Of a DNA stretch of 15,744 nt, positions 13,734 to 15,744 are shown piece after piece. The position numbers were made by a program, and so were the translations under genes. The notes beneath the pieces were generated by a model. It had not been told where the DNA came from. It worked only from the letters and a program-made list of their open reading frames with translations, and made no database searches. Positions within the stretch are counted from its first letter, which is position 1; each line of letters opens with the position of its first letter. This stretch comes from Bacteroidia bacterium. Lineage in GTDB: Bacteria; Bacteroidota; Bacteroidia; NS11-12g; UBA955. The DNA is taken from contig JALOAG010000021.1 of assembly GCA_023228875.1 (NCBI GenBank), forward strand, positions 1 through 15,744, given 5' to 3'.

Positions 13734-14066
13734 AGCACACTTGTTTTTTCAACTATGCTTTTTAAGTTGGTTTTTTGGGTGGTTTATATAGGAGTTGTGA
13801 GCGTTGTGATGTAGTCAATAAAAAAACGAAAGGTGTTTTGCGCAGTTGCCTCTATTTTTTGCATGGCTCGCGCTATGCTGTATCAAGGGTTTGTGATAAT
13901 AAGCGATAAAAATTGTCAGTTGGTACCAAGCTGTCAATGCTTACTTGATACAACATTTTTGGTTGAATATCCTTACGTCCCTGCATGCATCAAAGATAAG
14001 AAAAGAAATTTTTAAGACAAAATATACAACGCTGACAATCAATTAATTATGCACATTAATTGCACT

Positions 14067-14099
14067 TTTGTTAATACATGCATAATTGATTTATATTTG
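14067..14099 (+). promoter_or_regulatory. Outward promoter at the right end of element copy 3
   Basis: TTTG 14067-14070, 21 bases, TATATTTG 14092-14099. It points into cassette 5 (secreted-protein pseudogene and CoiA-like gene), for which no other good promoter is seen. Confidence 0.6.
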
Positions 14100-14314
14100 C
14101 CTAATGAAGTTATGGGTGTGGTTGTGCAACAGGCACATCGGGTTTTGCGTCAGGCGGGGTGACGTGCAAACTTGGAGCTTTGTGCTTCTATTCAAGTTCA
14201 GTAGTGGGTGACAGTTTTGTGCTTCTAAACCCGCCCGAACGCAAAGCCCGAAAAACGTTGTGTGTCAGCATAGGACGACCACTCACAAACAAGAAATCTA
14301 ATAAGACAGCGGAT

Positions 14315-14686
14315 ATGAAAATATTTTTTTTGACATTATCATTTATTACGACAGTAAATTTAACATCGTATTCACAAGATATTCAGAAGACTAAAATAGA
14401 AAGTCAAATTCAAGATACGACATACTAATATGCCTATGTCAGAGTTCAAGGAAAAGCATTTTCTAAAAAACTTAAAGTAGATGTTGATTTTGGAGATACG
14501 CCAGAACAGCTAAAAGTTAGCGAAGAATATTCAGAAGTACTTACAAATAAAAAATCATACGCAGCAGTATTAAACTATATGGCAGAAAATGGATTTGAAC
14601 TTGTTCAAACACTTGAGTTAACTTCATCGTATCAAGGTTCAGGTGGAACATCAGGTGTTGTTTTTATTATGAAGAAAAAGAAATAA
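14315..14686 (+). pseudogene. Secreted small protein gene broken by a premature stop
   Basis: ATG 14315 opens a frame with a signal peptide (MKIFFLTLSFITTVNLTSYSQ, cleavage expected before the Gln) and reaches TAA after 37 codons (14426-14428). The same frame then stays open for another 85 codons (YAYVRVQGKAFSKKLKVDVDFGD... GGTSGVVFIMKKKK), ending at 14686. The second part looks like real protein, so the stop is probably a single-base change (GAA or AAA to TAA) or a sequencing error. The terminal TAATG overlaps the next start by one base, indicating an ancestral two-gene operon. No family recognised. Confidence 0.7.
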
Positions 14687-15504
14687 TGAAATACGCAATT
14701 ATTAATGGCACAAAAGCAGAAGCTACTAAAGGGATTAAGGGAACTTGTCCAAGTTGTGGTTCAGAATTAATTGCCAAATGTGGCGACAAAAAAGTTTGGC
14801 ATTGGGCACATCGTAGCATTACATCTTGCGACAGTTGGTGGGAACCGGAAACTGAATGGCATCGTAATTGGAAAAACAATTATCCAGCAGAATGCCAAGA
14901 AATAGCATTGTTTGACGAACAAACGGACGAAAAACATATTGCAGACGTTCGGACAATACACAATCTTGTTATAGAATTTCAACATTCAGCAATAAAGCCC
15001 GAAGAACGAATCTCTCGTGAAAAGTTTTACAAAAATATGCTTTGGGTTGTTGACGGAACACGTTTAAAAAATGATTATCCACGTTTTCGTAAAGGGAAAG
15101 AAAGTTTTTTTTTCACGAAAACAAACAATGACAATGTTTTCAATGTAGAATTTCCAGACGAAGTTTTCCCATCAAATTGGCTTAATAGTTTTGTTCCTGT
15201 AATTTTTGACTTTCTTGGGTTATCAACGGACGAAACAGACGAAATTAAAAATACGTTATGGTGTTTAGTGCCTAAACAAGAAGATGGAAAAACTTATGTG
15301 GTAAGTATAAAGCGTGACGTTTTTGTTAAAGTGACAAACAATTCCCCAACTCTTTTTCAACCAAAGCCTCAACCAAGACCAATACAACAAAAACAGCAAA
15401 TAATTATACAACCTAACAGACCTATTCATCGTGGAACTTTAATTGATTGGATTGACCGAAAACAATCAGCAGGAAACTGGAAACCGAGAAGAAAAAAATG
15501 GTAA
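14686..15504 (+). CDS. CoiA-like zinc-finger nuclease
   Basis: A 272-residue protein with the arrangement of the competence protein CoiA family. The N-terminal zinc-ribbon-like part is CPSC (21-24) followed by WHWAH (38-42, usually HFAH). A restriction-endonuclease-like core follows: Glu56 and His59 in ETEWHRNWK, Asp87 in HIADVR, and E-x-Q (97-99) in LVIEFQHS, then ISREKFYKNMLWVVDG. Positions 230-260 are Pro/Gln-rich and probably disordered, with a basic tail. CoiA is needed for DNA processing in transformation of Gram-positive bacteria; stand-alone relatives in accessory regions are of unknown role and could act in defence or DNA uptake. It is coupled to the broken secreted-protein gene. Confidence 0.82.
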   Translation: MKYAIINGTKAEATKGIKGTCPSCGSELIAKCGDKKVWHWAHRSITSCDSWWEPETEWHRNWKNNYPAECQEIALFDEQTDEKHIADVRTIHNLVIEFQHSAIKPEERISREKFYKNMLWVVDGTRLKNDYPRFRKGKESFFFTKTNNDNVFNVEFPDEVFPSNWLNSFVPVIFDFLGLSTDETDEIKNTLWCLVPKQEDGKTYVVSIKRDVFVKVTNNSPTLFQPKPQPRPIQQKQQIIIQPNRPIHRGTLIDWIDRKQSAGNWKPRRKKW

Positions 15505-15516
15505 CAAAAAAGCCGA

Positions 15517-15525
15517 ACCGCCAAC
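15517..15525 (+). other. attC left half-site before element copy 4
   Basis: ACCGCCAAC followed by acgggtag, identical with the half-site of cassette 2 (5511-5519 and on). It does not match the start of its own cassette (GTTGTGTGTC at 14257), unlike the other cassettes, which suggests recombination between element copies or loss of a cassette end. Confidence 0.5.
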
Positions 15526-15526
15526 A

Positions 15527-15744
15527 CGGGTAGCTGTTGCACAACACTCTAAAAAAAGAAAAAAACATCAAAAACGGCTTCATTAGAAGCGTTTTAAGCA
15601 CACTTGTTTTTTCAACCATGCTTTTTAAGTTGGTTTTTTGGGTGGTTTATATAGGAGTTGTGAGCGTTGTGATGTAGTCAATAAAAAAACGAAAGGTGTT
15701 TTGCGCAGTTGCCTCTATTTTTTGCATGGCTCGCGCTATGCTGT
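15527..15744 (+). mobile_element. attC-associated inverted-end element, copy 4 (left part only)
   Basis: The left end CTGTTGCACAAC is at 15534-15545; the copy follows copy 3 closely up to the window end, which falls at element position 211. With copy 1 beginning at element position 234, the two window ends lie 22 bases apart in the same repeat. Confidence 0.75.
15570..15596 (+). terminator. Terminator-like hairpin at left end of element copy 4
   Basis: Same stem as in copy 3 (GCTTC-ATTA-GAAGC with A-rich left and GTTTT right side), 66 bases after the stop of the CoiA-like gene. Confidence 0.45.

Larger units (their letters stand above)
13664..14132 (+). mobile_element. attC-associated inverted-end element, complete copy 3
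   Basis: The core is 462 bp (13671-14132), with the same perfect 12-bp inverted ends and the same length as copy 2 and nine hand-counted differences from it. The seven bases before the left end are ggcgtag (cgggtag at copies 2 and 4). The flanking attC halves differ far more between the copies than the element does, which shows that the element is the recent mobile or homogenised unit. Same orientation and same position in attC as the other copies. Confidence 0.75.
13653..14263 (+). other. attC-like site of cassette 4, split by element copy 3
   Basis: The left core TGCATATAAC (13653-13662) is the perfect 10-base inverse complement of the cassette-4 start GTTATATGCA (12950-12959). The stem arms lie after the inserted element: cgggttttgcgtcaggcgggg (14139-14159 region) pairs with cccgcccgaacgcaaagcccg (14230-14250 region) at nearly every position, the best stem in the window. 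The right core GTTGTGTG is at 14257. Without the insert the site would be an ordinary attC of about 140 bases. Confidence 0.75.

Noticed and set aside
1..15744. CRISPR array from the repeated sequences
   Set aside because: Repeats are long (462 bp), few, and separated by kilobases of genes; no short regularly spaced repeats are present.

Overview
The window looks like an accessory region of a Bacteroidota genome. It is A/T-rich (hand-counted 60-base blocks give about 20 to 38 % G+C). Genes lack clear Shine-Dalgarno sequences, several upstream regions carry the Bacteroidota-type -7 box TAnnTTTG, and the encoded families are common in that phylum. No rRNA, tRNA, CRISPR array or integron integrase gene is visible.

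The layout is best explained as a gene-cassette array of the CALIN kind (attC-like sites without a nearby integrase). Five attC-like stem sites share a right arm close to CCGCCACTGCGC..AA followed by the core CGTT. Cassette starts are reverse complements of the ...AAC motifs at the cassette ends, perfect or near-perfect in three cassettes. In order: right half of an attC (1-354); cassette 1 (352-4907), a four-gene DpnII-type restriction-modification operon with an OLD-like ATPase/TOPRIM gene inserted; an intact attC (4899-5034); cassette 2 (5026-5519), a four-helix membrane protein; an interrupted attC; a very large cassette 3 (6112-12832) with an AraC regulator, a yceI-dsbA-doxX-ygiD-TRIC operon, a decayed IS3-family element and a lipoprotein; an intact attC (12824-12956); cassette 4 (12950-13662), two small envelope proteins; an interrupted attC; cassette 5 (14257-15525), a broken secreted-protein gene coupled to a CoiA-like nuclease; and the start of another interrupted attC.

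The most unusual signal is a 462-bp element with perfect 12-bp inverted ends (CTGTTGCACAAC / GTTGTGCAACAG), present in two complete and two window-truncated copies. Complete copies are about 98 % identical by hand count, all are in the same orientation, and all sit at the same point inside an attC-like site without a visible target duplication. It has no convincing protein-coding gene. It starts with a terminator-like hairpin and ends with a good Bacteroidota promoter pointing into the next cassette. This looks like a non-autonomous attC-targeting element that switches on downstream cassettes, in behaviour reminiscent of the IS1111-attC group of IS110-family elements. Both window ends fall inside copies of it.

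Functionally the cassettes carry phage/foreign-DNA defence (GATC restriction plus an OLD-like protein, CoiA-like nuclease), a redox/aromatic stress operon and small envelope proteins. GATC is rare in the window (18 sites by hand), which fits a long association with a GATC-cutting system.
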